DNA of 64,000 nt from Photorhabdus australis DSM 17609 (GCF_000711895.1 NZ_JONO01000031.1:1-64000); one strand, 5' to 3'. Shown: positions 27,301-36,541, counted from the stretch's first letter. The notes: a model not told the origin generated them from the sequence alone. Program-made: numbers and translations.

Positions 27301-28002
27301 TATGCTCATGCGGGTAACCAAGGTTTTGCTGAATTAGTAGCACAAGGTGCCTATAAAACTTTCCCAGCAGATAACGATGGTATTCTGCCACTGATGGCTT
27401 CGGATTGGTTTGATGGTGATGTCACTGTACGGGTACGTGAGTTTGTCTGTAAAGTTTGGGGCGAGGATCATCTACAAGAAAACCTCGATTTTATCGCCAA
27501 AAGCCTGTGTTTGTATGTTATCAAAGAGAAACGCGGTGAATCTTCACTGGATACCATCCGTCGTTATATTTCTATCCAGTTCTGGAAAGATCACCTCAAA
27601 ACTTACAAAAAACGCCCGATTTATTGGTTGTTTAGCTCTGGTAAAGAGAAGGCATTTGAATGTTTGGTATACCTGCATCGATATAATGATTCCACGTTGG
27701 CGCGTATGCGTACCGAATACGTTGTGCCATTGTTGGCGCGCTATCAACGTAATATTGATCTCCTGCAAGACCAGCGTGACGAGGCATCATCTGCTGCTGA
27801 AACCAATCTCTTGAAGAAAAGGCAGGAAGGTTTCACCAGGAAATTTAATGAATTGCGCAATTTTGACGATCGTCTGCGCCACTATGCTGATATGAGAATC
27901 TCCCTTGATCTGGATGACGGAGTTAAGGTTAATTATGGCAAATTTGGTGACTTACTGGCGGATGTGAAAGTGATTGCGGGTAATCCATCGGAGGTAGCGT
28001 AA
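24376..28002 (+). CDS. pglX: BREX adenine-specific DNA methyltransferase PglX
   Basis: 1208-residue N6-adenine methyltransferase that marks the host genome at a BREX-specific site. The SAM-binding motif DPACGSGHIL starts at residue 311 and the catalytic motif NPPYM at residue 510. A target-recognition region follows at about residues 620-930. The DNA for that region (about 26250-27180) is clearly more AT-rich than the rest of the gene, as expected if specificity domains are exchanged by recombination. The ATG at 24376 follows aagga. The stop overlaps the pglZ start by one base. The site recognised cannot be predicted from sequence alone. Confidence 0.95.
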   Translation: MNTANIKKYAPLARTQFCHATTQKLISLGISLDKNGDLQIADVTEIGDRVRFGRYEYPKTVLARRHRLVERAHVQGYTRLIEHVAYTWFNRLCAIRYMELHGYLDHGFRVLSHPTDPIGFEVLAHIPEVVGSLELSDPQRLVEMKLAGDQDEALYRELLLGQCHFLHKAMPFLFDSLNDETELLLPDNLTRTDSILRGLVDSIPEEDWKQVEIIGWLYQFYISERKEQVIGKVVKSEDIPAATQLFTPNWIVQYLVQNSVGRQWLQTYPDSSLKECMAYYIEPAEQIAEVQMQLATMTPNSIEPESIKVLDPACGSGHILIEAYNVLKRIYEERGYRSREIPQLILENNIFGLDIDDRAVQLSGFVLLMMARQDDSRIFTRDIRLNVLSLQESSSLNIPTLWQELNLHQQSCTGSTVDMFAQSNISANSQSADEYQLLERTLALFTQAKTFGSLIQVPQQDEETLKVLLRQFIELEASGDTHQKEAAHILIPFIHQAWLLAQPYDVVVANPPYMSTKGMNGELREFARKQFPDSKSDLFAMFMQHAFRLLKVNGFNAQVNMQSWMFLSSFEKLREWLLDTKIFVTMAHLGSRAFGQISGEVVQTTAWVMSKYHVDGYLPVFFRLIEGGEEEKKSLLIEKKNRFDNVKQDSFRQIPGVPIAYWISTGLMNLFKNNLPMEHYADISTGLSTGNNDRFLKMWTEINHLNRDWIPCQKGGSYRKWYGNNEFVIDWGNNGEKLKKSKGSTLRNVHNYFREGISWTRVSSASTAFRYFADGFIFESTGPSFFPKENDKRTLYFFVGLLNSKLATVLLEFIAPTLDFLSGHIAKLPCLQGNWVDVISENSSKLIKIAKEDWDNYEISWDFKRNPMVGNNESMLLSAYKKIKTKFSDNIEMMKNLEFGNNSVIVKSNSLEQDVCIDISLNEITLTCNPHYRYGNELTEKELENRFQSDTLVELLSYIIGCIMGRYSLDREGLVYAHAGNQGFAELVAQGAYKTFPADNDGILPLMASDWFDGDVTVRVREFVCKVWGEDHLQENLDFIAKSLCLYVIKEKRGESSLDTIRRYISIQFWKDHLKTYKKRPIYWLFSSGKEKAFECLVYLHRYNDSTLARMRTEYVVPLLARYQRNIDLLQDQRDEASSAAETNLLKKRQEGFTRKFNELRNFDDRLRHYADMRISLDLDDGVKVNYGKFGDLLADVKVIAGNPSEVA

Positions 28003-30602
28003 TGCAACATGCAGATTTACTTCGCGGGCTCATGGAGCACTTTACCCATCACCGTATCGTGTTTTGGTACGATCCGAAGCAACATTTTAGTGAAGTACTG
28101 CCTAAGCTGGAGCTGGATGGTATCTCTGTGCTGAATATGCACGGTGCTTCATTGCTAGCAACTAAAAAACTGATCGAACTTGATCAGCCAGAACAAAAGT
28201 TCTTACTGTATTTCGCTTATGAGCGTCCCGCGCGTGAGTTAGATTGGTTGCTGGACATTCGTCTCTACAGCAGCGAGTTCCATGCTGATCATGCAGCGAT
28301 GATCCTTAGTGATTTGAAGATCCCTCAATCAGGGCTACGTGAATATATTCAACGGCGTCAGGATTTCTTCTCAGTGAATACTCGTACTCAGACGTTAAAA
28401 AGCTGGATCACGGAAGATGAATCTGAAGACTCGTTGGATAAAAAAATGCTAGCGGTAGTTGTTGGGGCTAAATCATTCGAAACGAAAGAAATTCTTTTTA
28501 ACCTGTTACAGCAATATGTCCGCCAACATAAGGATGAAGAAGATAACGCGCTTGAAAACACGTTAGCGGTGATGGCGCATTTGAAATTGGTTTCGGTACT
28601 TTGGTGGTTGCTGGAACAAGAAATGAGCTACCAGAGTGAAAAGCCATTGCTGGATGATTTTATCCTTAAATTGTTTTGTACCGATCTTTGGTTACAAGGT
28701 GACAAAGCGCATCGAGATTGGCTCAGCAATAATGTATTGCCCACGGCAGCGGGCAAAGCTTCGGCTTTGGCGTTTATGGTTGGCTGGCGTGCCGATCGCC
28801 GTTTTAGTGAAGATTATGATTTTGTTGCGGATCAGCTAGCCGGAAAATTTGATCTGATTGCGCATTATCGTCATAGCTCTCCTTACGTTCTGCAAGAGTG
28901 TGAAACCTTTGAAGCTATCGAACAATTTATTATTAAAGCTTTGGTTACACAGTTGCTGGAAGAGAACACCACATTGGATCGCGTGATGTTTAAAAATTTG
29001 CTGTCACAGCGTCTGGCAGCCCATTGGTGTCAGACTCGGCCAGAATATCATGCGATTTATCAAGCTCTGCGACATGCGGAACGTTTGCTGAATTTACGTA
29101 ATCTCCATATTGATGGTTTTAAATATCCTGATGCTTCATCTCTGTGGAAAGCCTATACCACGGAGATTTATCGCTTTGATCAAGCCTATCGCCTCTTTAA
29201 TGAGCAAGCAATGTTAGTTCATAGCAAAGGGGCGGATATTCTGCGAGACCTTGACGAACATATTGAGGCACTTTATACCAATTGGTATTTGGCTGAGTTG
29301 AGTCGTGAATGGAACCGACTACTGGATAGTGAGCAAAGAATCCATAGCTGGGAATTCAGCGGGATACTATTACAGCGGAACTTCTATCGTGACGTTGTGA
29401 AGCGTGAGTTGAGTACCTCTCAGGTCAAACGTGTGTTTGTGATCATCTCTGATGCTCTACGTTATGAAGTCGCTCAAGAGCTGGCGAGTTTGATTAATCG
29501 CGAAAAACGTTTTAGCGCTGAGTTGCGTTCCCAAACAAGTGTGTTGCCAAGTTATACTCAATTAGGCATGGCGGCACTATTACCACACAACGAGCTGAGT
29601 TATTTGCCTGATAACTCAGGTGTCGTTTATGCCGATGGGCAATCAACGCAGGGTATTGCCTATCGTGATGCAATTTTACGAAAAGTTAATGGCATGGCGG
29701 TCAGTGCCAACGAATTATTTAATTGGAATAATAGCGAAGGCCGCGACAAAGTGCGTAATGCTGAAGTCGTTTATATCTGGCATGACACCATTGACGCGAT
29801 TGGTGATAAAGGAGCGACAGAAGAAAAAACCTTTGAAGCTTGCCGAAAAGCAATCAATGAGTTGAAAGATTTGGTTGCTCGCGTGATTAATCGCTTGAAT
29901 GCTACCCGTGTTTATATTACTGCCGATCATGGTTTCTTATTCCAGCAACAACCGCTATCTGAAACAGATAAAACTAAACTTCAGATTAAGCCTGAAAACA
30001 CAATTGAGGCAAAGAAGCGCTTTATCATCGGCCATCAGCTGCCAGATGATGCGTTCTGTTGGCATGGTAGATTGTCTGATACGGCAGGCAGTAGTGATGA
30101 CAGCGAATTCTTGTTGCCTAAAGGTATACAGCGTTTTCATTTTACCGGTGGAGCACGCTTTGCTCACGGCGGAGCGATGCTGCAAGAGATTTGTGTACCC
30201 ATATTACAGGTGAAAACCTTGCAAAAAGAGCAGGTGAAAAGGCGTCAACAGCGATTAGTGGGTGTAGTGGCGAAAAGCCAAAATATTAAATTAGTCAGCA
30301 ATATTGACAAGGTAAGTTTTATTCAGACCGAACCGGTTAACGAACAATATTGTGCACGTCAGCTCACTATCTATATTGTTGATTCAGAAAACCATGTCGT
30401 TTCAGCCAAAGAGACGGTGAATTTTGATAGTGATAATCATGGTATGGATCAGCGTGTGCGAGATGTTACGTTGAAACTGGCGGGTAAACAGTTTGACCGC
30501 CGACATAGTTATACGTTAGTTCTGGAAGACAGCGAAACCCGGACGCATTTTAGCCGTTATGCGGTGACTATTGATCTGGCCATTCAGGATGATTTCTTTT
30601 AA
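28002..30602 (+). CDS. pglZ: BREX phosphatase-domain protein PglZ
   Basis: 866-residue type 1 PglZ with an alkaline-phosphatase-like core. The metal-binding parts include VFVIISDALRYEVAQELA, the serine-rich SQTSVLPSYTQLGMAALLPH, and YITADHGFLFQQQPL with the Asp/His pair. It is the signature gene of BREX systems. It begins with ATG overlapping the pglX stop. In standard type 1 BREX it is followed by brxL; here a terminator-like hairpin and an ERIC follow instead, so the operon ends at PglZ. Confidence 0.95.
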   Translation: MQHADLLRGLMEHFTHHRIVFWYDPKQHFSEVLPKLELDGISVLNMHGASLLATKKLIELDQPEQKFLLYFAYERPARELDWLLDIRLYSSEFHADHAAMILSDLKIPQSGLREYIQRRQDFFSVNTRTQTLKSWITEDESEDSLDKKMLAVVVGAKSFETKEILFNLLQQYVRQHKDEEDNALENTLAVMAHLKLVSVLWWLLEQEMSYQSEKPLLDDFILKLFCTDLWLQGDKAHRDWLSNNVLPTAAGKASALAFMVGWRADRRFSEDYDFVADQLAGKFDLIAHYRHSSPYVLQECETFEAIEQFIIKALVTQLLEENTTLDRVMFKNLLSQRLAAHWCQTRPEYHAIYQALRHAERLLNLRNLHIDGFKYPDASSLWKAYTTEIYRFDQAYRLFNEQAMLVHSKGADILRDLDEHIEALYTNWYLAELSREWNRLLDSEQRIHSWEFSGILLQRNFYRDVVKRELSTSQVKRVFVIISDALRYEVAQELASLINREKRFSAELRSQTSVLPSYTQLGMAALLPHNELSYLPDNSGVVYADGQSTQGIAYRDAILRKVNGMAVSANELFNWNNSEGRDKVRNAEVVYIWHDTIDAIGDKGATEEKTFEACRKAINELKDLVARVINRLNATRVYITADHGFLFQQQPLSETDKTKLQIKPENTIEAKKRFIIGHQLPDDAFCWHGRLSDTAGSSDDSEFLLPKGIQRFHFTGGARFAHGGAMLQEICVPILQVKTLQKEQVKRRQQRLVGVVAKSQNIKLVSNIDKVSFIQTEPVNEQYCARQLTIYIVDSENHVVSAKETVNFDSDNHGMDQRVRDVTLKLAGKQFDRRHSYTLVLEDSETRTHFSRYAVTIDLAIQDDFF

Positions 30603-30708
30603 GTGGGGCTGTGTGCGATGGAAATATATTTTATTGTGGCCGATGAGTTTGTTTTTTAATCTATGATTGACTTCAAACTGAACAAATATTTATTTAATCA
30701 GAGAAGAC

Positions 30709-30742
30709 GCCACATGTAATGTTACATGTGGCTAATTTTAAA
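30709..30742 (+). terminator. terminator hairpin after pglZ
   Basis: Perfect 11-base inverted repeat gccacatgtaa / ttacatgtggc with a 2-base loop, followed by taatttta. It lies about 107 bases after the pglZ stop. It closes the BREX operon. Confidence 0.65.
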
Positions 30743-30748
30743 TTGATT

Positions 30749-30875
30749 TATACCCGTCATCTTTCAAGTTACCTCTTTGTTGGCTGCACTCACTCACCCT
30801 GGTCACATAGTTATCTATGCTCCCGGGGATTCGCTCCCTTGCCGCCGCGATGCATCTTGAAATCTATTGGGTATA
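30749..30875 (-). repeat. ERIC element, copy 3
   Basis: 127-bp ERIC in the orientation opposite to copies 1 and 2. Its right terminus (tattgggtata read on +) supplies the final codons and the TAG stop of the broken specificity gene on the minus strand. Confidence 0.92.
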
Positions 30876-31702
30876 TTTATTGTTAACTTTTTGTTTTCTT
30901 CTTCCACTTTCATTATCTATGGTTAATGGTGGTAATGTGTTGAGTAACAATTCCAATTCATCAGTGACAGTAGGATGTTTTTTTATATTGTCATTTTTAT
31001 CTAAAGATTCTTCTGCTTCTTTCTTTGAAATATTTTTTATACTCAAATAGTTAGTTATTTCATTAAGTGTGTTTTCCCAATTTTCGTTAGCTTTTTGAAT
31101 TTCTTTTCTACGTTCATCTAACGCTTTTATAATTAAAGTTGCAATTCTATCCTGTTCAGAACGGACTGGAACAGGTATTAGAGTTTTGGCAACATCTTCA
31201 TCCAATATAGCTGGATAACTTGAACCAGTACTCCATTTTCTGAATTGTTCAAGTGTACTTGGTAAGCGTAATGCATACTGTAGATAAAATGGATTAATAT
31301 CTTTATGTGCTCTTATTATAGAGAAACCTGTTGATGCGATTTGATCATGAAACTCAAGTGGCACTACAGCGATGGCACCTCTTGTTGGTCTGCACGTTGA
31401 TACCAATATCGAATGCCCTTACTACTTTCCGTGCTCTTGAGGGGGCTTCGGACCCTTCCATCAATTGAGGTGTACTTACAGCTCCAATACTCACATCAAT
31501 ACTTGATATATCTAAGTATTGAAAAATACTATCAGGTTGTTTTGTAGGATCTCTCTTTGTCTTTAGATATATCTGCAACATCGCTCACTTTTTTTATAAT
31601 TGAACTTGGGAATAATTTAATTCCCTTTGCCGGCATATGATAATCGATATCCCATCTTTTAGCTTTTTTTAATTCATCTCTAGTTTTAATCAAAATATTC
31701 AC
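30864..31702 (-). pseudogene. frameshifted HsdS-type specificity subunit
   Basis: Begins with a GTG that overlaps the nuclease-methylase stop by 4 bases (translational coupling). The first frame reads NILIKTRDELKKAKRWDIDYHM and continues to VADISK near 31560. The frame is then lost, and the sequence continues in a second frame as KRDPTKQPDSIFQYLDISSID up to VVRAFDI near 31404. From there a third frame reads STCRPTRGAIAVVPL and on to a coiled C-terminal part. The segments match a single target-recognition domain plus helical spacer of type I / BcgI-type S subunits. Two frameshifts therefore break the gene, and the end lies in ERIC copy 3. Sequencing error or phase variation cannot be excluded. 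Confidence 0.82.
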
Positions 31703-33546
31703 AACCAAGTTACCTCTTCGTGAAAACGTTTTATAGCATCACGTACTTCTGAACCTGGTTTTGAACGGCCTGTAGCATCATAGCCCAGGTTTTCAATCTC
31801 ACACAGGAAGGTCTTATCATTATTCAGCGGTTTTTCATTTTTACCTAATCGTTGAATAATGCATAAGCATGTTTTTACCATCGTTCCATAGGGGGTAAAG
31901 GCTTCTTCAGGGAAGAAAAAAATACCTTTAATCTTGGCTACATTATCTAACCATTCTCTAACGAATAAGACGCTCTTTCCTTTCATCAAATGTTCTGGCA
32001 GAACTATAGCCATCCGTCCCCCAGGTCGAAGAAATTGAAGGCTTCTTTCTAGTCCTAATATTTCTAAAGGAAGAGACTTTTTTTTATGTCCAAGTGAAAA
32101 ACGCCCCATCATAGCCATCGTTTCTTGCCGCATGATGCTACCGAATGGAGGGTTAGTAAGTATAATATCGAATACGGCTGGATCTTCTAAGCCGTTCTCG
32201 CGCAATGCTATAATGTCTGGATAGTTATCAAAGCTTAATAGTGCATCTTGGTTTCTTATATTCGTGTGTCCATCATCATTGAGCATCATGTCTGTCATCG
32301 CAATTCGTACCATGCGGTCTGATTTTTCAATTCCATGTAAATGGAAAAATTTAAACTCATGTAAGTCATGCGAAGTTAATGTTTTACCTTGATGCTGAAT
32401 AACATATTGTAATGTTTTGGTTAAAAAATGCCCCGACCCACAAAAAGGATCAAGAACAAGCTCATTGGCTTTTGGTTTTATTATGCTTACCGCGAGTTCA
32501 ACTATTGGGTCTGGTGTAAAATATTGCCCCATACCGGCTCGGATCGCAGGTCCAAGTACTTTTTGAAATGCTCTTCCTTTAATATCTGCGTTACTATCGA
32601 TCAAAGAGAATTCTTGCAGTTTTTCTGCTATTTTAAATAAAGCAGTATCTGATAATTTTATTTGTGTTTTAAAGACACCTCGTGACCTTTCATAATCAGG
32701 TATTCTTTTTGAATAAATTTCAATATCGGCCCTTTTAGCTTCTTCATATAGAACTCGAATATTAGATGCAACTTCTGAAGCGTTACTGGCTCCATAAGTT
32801 TGGAATTTAAATGCAGTGCCAACCGGTTGTTTTGTTGTTTGACGCTCATCATAAATTTTTGTATAAATTACCTTACAGATCTCATCTAATGCTTCATCTG
32901 CATGTAATCCATCAATGTCCCTTGCAAAACTATGACAATCGAAAAGTACACGTTCATAGTCTTTACTTAATACGTTTAATCCAGTGCTTCTCCCATTAGT
33001 TTGAATCGGCATTTCTCTGATAAGTTGTGTTTTGGTTTTACTATCTAACCCATATGCGGGTAAATCAGTAATGTATTCAAAATCATTGGGATCAATTTTT
33101 TTACGTAGAGTTTTAACTTTGTCTCCATCTGTGACAAGTCCTATTGTTGCCGTATGGGTAGATGCAAGATATGTTTCGAGTTGACGTTCAGCTTCCTTAA
33201 ATTCATCATCACTAATACCTCTTTTTTTTACTTCAATATACAAAAATGTTCTGCGATTGGTATTTTTTATTGAGATATCAGCTTGTTTTTCTGTCGAACC
33301 CATTTTCACTGATTCTTCGATAACTATACGTTCGCCGATCCATTCTTTTGGGTATTGGTAAGCATCAATTAAACGCCTTAACGCCCATTGACGAACAAAC
33401 TCTTCGATATGTTTCTCTGCTCCCTCGTATGTTCTATGTGTTTCAAACCAGTTATCTGCACGTCTTTTTCCTTCAATAACATCACCATGCAGAGGGAAAA
33501 GCCATTCTTCAGGAGAAATAATTTGAAAACTACCGATAGCTGCCAT
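31699..33546 (-). CDS. restriction-modification protein: nuclease domain fused to N6-adenine methyltransferase
   Basis: 615 residues. The N-terminal part (about 25-165) is a PD-(D/E)xK nuclease of the HsdR_N type with Asp90 and Glu105-Val-Lys107 as the core. A helical linker follows, then an HsdM-like methyltransferase with GQYFTP at 340-345, DPFCGSG at 366-372 and NPPF at 465-468. A separate downstream S subunit gives the layout of BcgI-like (type IIB) systems, where one chain cuts and methylates and a second reads DNA. It could also be a type I/IIG variant. The catalytic motifs are intact, but the specificity partner is frameshifted, so activity is doubtful. ATG start at 33546. Confidence 0.85.
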   Translation of the reverse strand: MAAIGSFQIISPEEWLFPLHGDVIEGKRRADNWFETHRTYEGAEKHIEEFVRQWALRRLIDAYQYPKEWIGERIVIEESVKMGSTEKQADISIKNTNRRTFLYIEVKKRGISDDEFKEAERQLETYLASTHTATIGLVTDGDKVKTLRKKIDPNDFEYITDLPAYGLDSKTKTQLIREMPIQTNGRSTGLNVLSKDYERVLFDCHSFARDIDGLHADEALDEICKVIYTKIYDERQTTKQPVGTAFKFQTYGASNASEVASNIRVLYEEAKRADIEIYSKRIPDYERSRGVFKTQIKLSDTALFKIAEKLQEFSLIDSNADIKGRAFQKVLGPAIRAGMGQYFTPDPIVELAVSIIKPKANELVLDPFCGSGHFLTKTLQYVIQHQGKTLTSHDLHEFKFFHLHGIEKSDRMVRIAMTDMMLNDDGHTNIRNQDALLSFDNYPDIIALRENGLEDPAVFDIILTNPPFGSIMRQETMAMMGRFSLGHKKKSLPLEILGLERSLQFLRPGGRMAIVLPEHLMKGKSVLFVREWLDNVAKIKGIFFFPEEAFTPYGTMVKTCLCIIQRLGKNEKPLNNDKTFLCEIENLGYDATGRSKPGSEVRDAIKRFHEEVTWL

Positions 33547-33770
33547 TTTTAAACCTATCTTACATATAACGTGTAAATATTATGTCATTTTACTATCTAT
33601 ATTTCCAGTCATAGACCATATGAGCTGAGGGTATTGTTAAAGCTATTTTAAATAGCATATTTATTAATGTATTTTTTATTGACTTGATAATGGTGTCTTA
33701 TGGATATCTTAGTAGGTAAATTAGTATAGATTAAATGATGATGAAGTTCTCTCCTGGTAGAAAGAGACTC

Positions 33771-34424
33771 TCACCTTAATTTATTATTAGAGTCCTTAAG
33801 TATATTATTTTCAATATAATAACATAACATATCACTTACAGCTTCAGCCCATTTATCTACTTCTTCAAACGAATTTGTATGACTGGCAAGTCGTTCTCCT
33901 ATTGATAACATCGTTTCTAAAAGTAACTTAGAGATAAAATATCGATGCTCATCGGCTATATTAGGAATAGTTTCATTAATGAATCTTAGGACAAGTAACA
34001 TGGTCTCTTTTTCTTGCTGTGTTGTTTCATATGAATCACGAAAAAAAGGTGCTGCGTCGGATAATGCTGTGCGTAATACTGCTTCTTCACATTCGGTATG
34101 AAAAAATTTTTTTATTGCCAAACGTAGACGTTGCAGTGGTGGAATAGTGAAATCAAATAGAATATTGGCTAGGTCTTGCTGTGTTTGTTTCCATTCGTTT
34201 TCTTGCAGTGAAAAAAGAATAGCCTGCTTATTGGGAAAATACTGATATAACGATCCAATACTGACGCCCGCTTTTTCTGCTATTCGACTTGTCGTAAAAC
34301 AGTGGACTCCTTCCTGGAGTAAAATGCGAGTAGCGGCCTCCAGAATATTCGCAACTAAATGCATAGAGCGTGTCTGTTTAGGTGCCTTTCTAATTGAAAT
34401 AACAGGGGAATTTTTCTTTTGCAT
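33771..34424 (-). CDS. TetR-family transcriptional regulator
   Basis: 217-residue repressor-type protein. The N-terminal helix-turn-helix at about residues 25-70 has the TetR signature TTSRIAEKAGVSIGSLYQYFPNKQAIL. The C-terminal ligand-binding part is all-helical and not diagnostic. It is divergent from the O-methyltransferase gene, with 93 bases between the two starts, so it probably controls that gene and itself from the shared spacer. The inducer is unknown. Confidence 0.9.
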   Translation of the reverse strand: MQKKNSPVISIRKAPKQTRSMHLVANILEAATRILLQEGVHCFTTSRIAEKAGVSIGSLYQYFPNKQAILFSLQENEWKQTQQDLANILFDFTIPPLQRLRLAIKKFFHTECEEAVLRTALSDAAPFFRDSYETTQQEKETMLLVLRFINETIPNIADEHRYFISKLLLETMLSIGERLASHTNSFEEVDKWAEAVSDMLCYYIENNILKDSNNKLR

Positions 34425-34517
34425 AATTCTTTTCCTGATATGCGAATATTAAATGTGAATAATTACTCGTATTCTATCACTCAATAGTTAGCGGAACTAT
34501 TTATACATAGAGGAAAT

Positions 34518-35186
34518 ATGATGAATACATTAACCACTCATCCATTGAGCACAATATTAGAAAAACTCTTCTCCGAATCTGACAATTCTCAAGCCCGGCT
34601 TTTTCAAACATTGGGTTATCTACCCGAAACCGAGCAGCAAGCGTTGATGAAAGAAGCGGGTGGCGAGAACTATAAAATATTTTATACTCGAGCTAAAGAT
34701 CATTATATGTCAATATCAAGGGATACAGGCAATTTACTGTATATACTTTGTCGAGCTAATAGTTCCAGGTCGGTAATTGAATTTGGTACTTCATTTGGAA
34801 TATCTACTCTACATTTGGCCGCAGCCGTTAAAGATAATGGCGGTGGAAAGGTAATTAGTACCGAGTTTGAACATAAAAAGGTGGTACAAGCGCGTATAAA
34901 TATGGAAAAGGCAGGTGTCGAACATTTAGTTGAAATTCGGGAGGGAGATGCTATCGAGACATTAGGGCAGAATTTACCAGAAAAAATTGATTTTATTCTA
35001 TTAGACGGCGCAAAAACTCTTTATCACCCTATTTTAATGATGCTAGAAGATCGTATGCACACGGGAACATTGATCGTGGCCGATAATGCAGAGTGGGCTC
35101 CAGAATATTGCCATTATGTTCGTATTAGTGATAATTATGTTTCTGTCCCCTTTGCTAAAGATATTGAATTATCTATCAGATTATAG
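34518..35186 (+). CDS. class I SAM-dependent O-methyltransferase
   Basis: 222 residues. A SAM-binding motif is at VIEFGTSFGISTLHLA (about 92-107), then the acidic STEFEHKKV segment, and DFILLDGAKTLY as motif IV of catechol/caffeoyl-CoA-type O-methyltransferases. The C terminus LIVADNAEW continues the fold. The start is ATG-ATG behind gaggaa. The divergent TetR gene suggests induction by a small molecule, so detoxification or tailoring of an aromatic hydroxyl compound is plausible. The substrate cannot be named. Confidence 0.85.
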   Translation: MMNTLTTHPLSTILEKLFSESDNSQARLFQTLGYLPETEQQALMKEAGGENYKIFYTRAKDHYMSISRDTGNLLYILCRANSSRSVIEFGTSFGISTLHLAAAVKDNGGGKVISTEFEHKKVVQARINMEKAGVEHLVEIREGDAIETLGQNLPEKIDFILLDGAKTLYHPILMMLEDRMHTGTLIVADNAEWAPEYCHYVRISDNYVSVPFAKDIELSIRL

Positions 35187-35337
35187 TCTGAAGTATAAAG
35201 CACATCTGGTAAGGTGTGCTTTACCAATGCAACAGAATAATATCATTATTTTGATATTTGTATGAGTTTATAATGCCTTTTGCTTATTGTTGTGATCATA
35301 ATGGGATTTTATCTTCTAAAGCAGATGAACCCTATAT

Positions 35338-35355
35338 TATCCTTCTAAAGGGATA
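35338..35355 (+). promoter_or_regulatory. HipB-type operator
   Basis: tatcc-N8-ggata matches the operator consensus TATCC(N8)GGATA of the HipB antitoxin exactly. It lies 2 bases upstream of the ATG of the hipB remnant. A degraded second copy, tatcttctaaagcagat, lies about 27 bases upstream. Confidence 0.65.
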
Positions 35356-35357
35356 AT

Positions 35358-35536
35358 ATGAGTATTACATCTGCAAGAATGTTAGCGCATATTCTGCGTA
35401 ATGAGCGTAAAAAGCGTAAATTAAGTCAGGATAAAGTTATTTAAGAAGTACAAGAACTTATACCGGAAAATTGCCCATTAGATATCAGTAAGTCAATATT
35501 TAGCGGCTTACACTGTCAGGCAGCTAAATTACCTTA
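35358..35536 (+). pseudogene. decayed hipB-like antitoxin gene
   Basis: An ATG 2 bases after the HipB-type operator opens a frame reading SITSARMLAHILRNERKKRK and LSQDKVI, then TAA after 28 codons. The segment resembles the first helices of the HipB helix-turn-helix. In-frame translation past the stop gives about 30 further residues (EVQELIPENCPLDIS...) without clear HTH character. No hipA follows. It is best read as the remnant of a hipBA module. Confidence 0.55.
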
Positions 35537-35731
35537 AATTATTTCTTGCTGGATTCAGAGAAGATAGTGAATAGAAATAGGTTTTATCTGGTAATTTAGC
35601 CAGTAATTTATTTAAGATTACTGGCTATCAAGTCAACAATAGCATAACACAATGATTTTTCTGTTTTTTATAAGCATTCAACTTTTGTCATTGAAATACT
35701 GTACCCTTTTGCCGTTTTTTCAGTCGTTTTC

Positions 35732-36541
35732 TTAACATATACCTCCCGTGTTATTGCTGAATACTGTGTGCATCAGAAGTAAATCCAATTTGGTGTCTGA
35801 AAGGAGTCTTTCATCTTTTAACTTGCATCGAGTCGATGAATGATCCAGCTCATGGCAGATGAATTTGTGGATGTGCTTAAAACGTGGACCGTAATCCGTT
35901 TCACCGGCGTTACGTTTGATAGTAAGCAGAGTTTGTATTTCCTGCATCAGATCTGCATCCTCGACAGTTGCGGCTAGCAAAGCATCGAAGCTCATCGGGG
36001 GAGTGCCTTTACCTGCTTCTATCCAGCGCACCGCCAGCAATGGTCGCAGTACATAAAGATATTTTTTCAGCCGAATTTCCTTACCTTGCAGGTGACCACG
36101 AAAGTTTTTCTTCGCCATAGATAGATAGTGATATCGTGCTCTGTTGTTGGAAAAGTAGTCCGGCAGTAGGGTACGTAGTGCGGTCATAAATTCCACGTCT
36201 TCGCGGTAAACTACGGGTGAATCTGCCCATTCCATCAATGTTGGGTTGGCCCGTTTCAATAGCCCCAGCGTTTTGCGCAGTTCCCAACCAGAGATATCCA
36301 GTTCGTCGTTGATCGGTAATTCGATCACATCGCGCGGTGGATCAACGCGTAAATACCATGACGGGGAATGTACATAAATAAAACGTACATCGTAATCACT
36401 GTTTGTTGACGCAAATCCCCAGCCACGACTACCGGATTCACAGGCATAAAGTATTCGTATTTGTTGCTCTGTTTCAAGTTGCGCCAATTTTTGGAGTATA
36501 TGTTGTTTCATAGTGTCACTGACGCCACATTTTTCTTTCAT
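35732..36541 (-). CDS. nucleotidyltransferase of the RNA-repair-associated family (RlaP-like)
   Basis: 269-residue polymerase-beta-like nucleotidyltransferase (PF10127 type). The catalytic motif GSRGWGFASTNSDYDVR spans residues 37-53 with the metal-binding Asp pair in DYD. The middle part FRGHLQGKEIRLKKYLYVLRPLLA is typical. In Salmonella and relatives this gene lies in the rtc RNA-repair operon. A deleted rtcB lies directly upstream here, which supports the assignment. The ATG at 36541 follows aagga; a TTG at 36562 would add seven residues. Its partner ligase is lost, so its present role is unclear. Confidence 0.85.
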   Translation of the reverse strand: MKEKCGVSDTMKQHILQKLAQLETEQQIRILYACESGSRGWGFASTNSDYDVRFIYVHSPSWYLRVDPPRDVIELPINDELDISGWELRKTLGLLKRANPTLMEWADSPVVYREDVEFMTALRTLLPDYFSNNRARYHYLSMAKKNFRGHLQGKEIRLKKYLYVLRPLLAVRWIEAGKGTPPMSFDALLAATVEDADLMQEIQTLLTIKRNAGETDYGPRFKHIHKFICHELDHSSTRCKLKDERLLSDTKLDLLLMHTVFSNNTGGIC

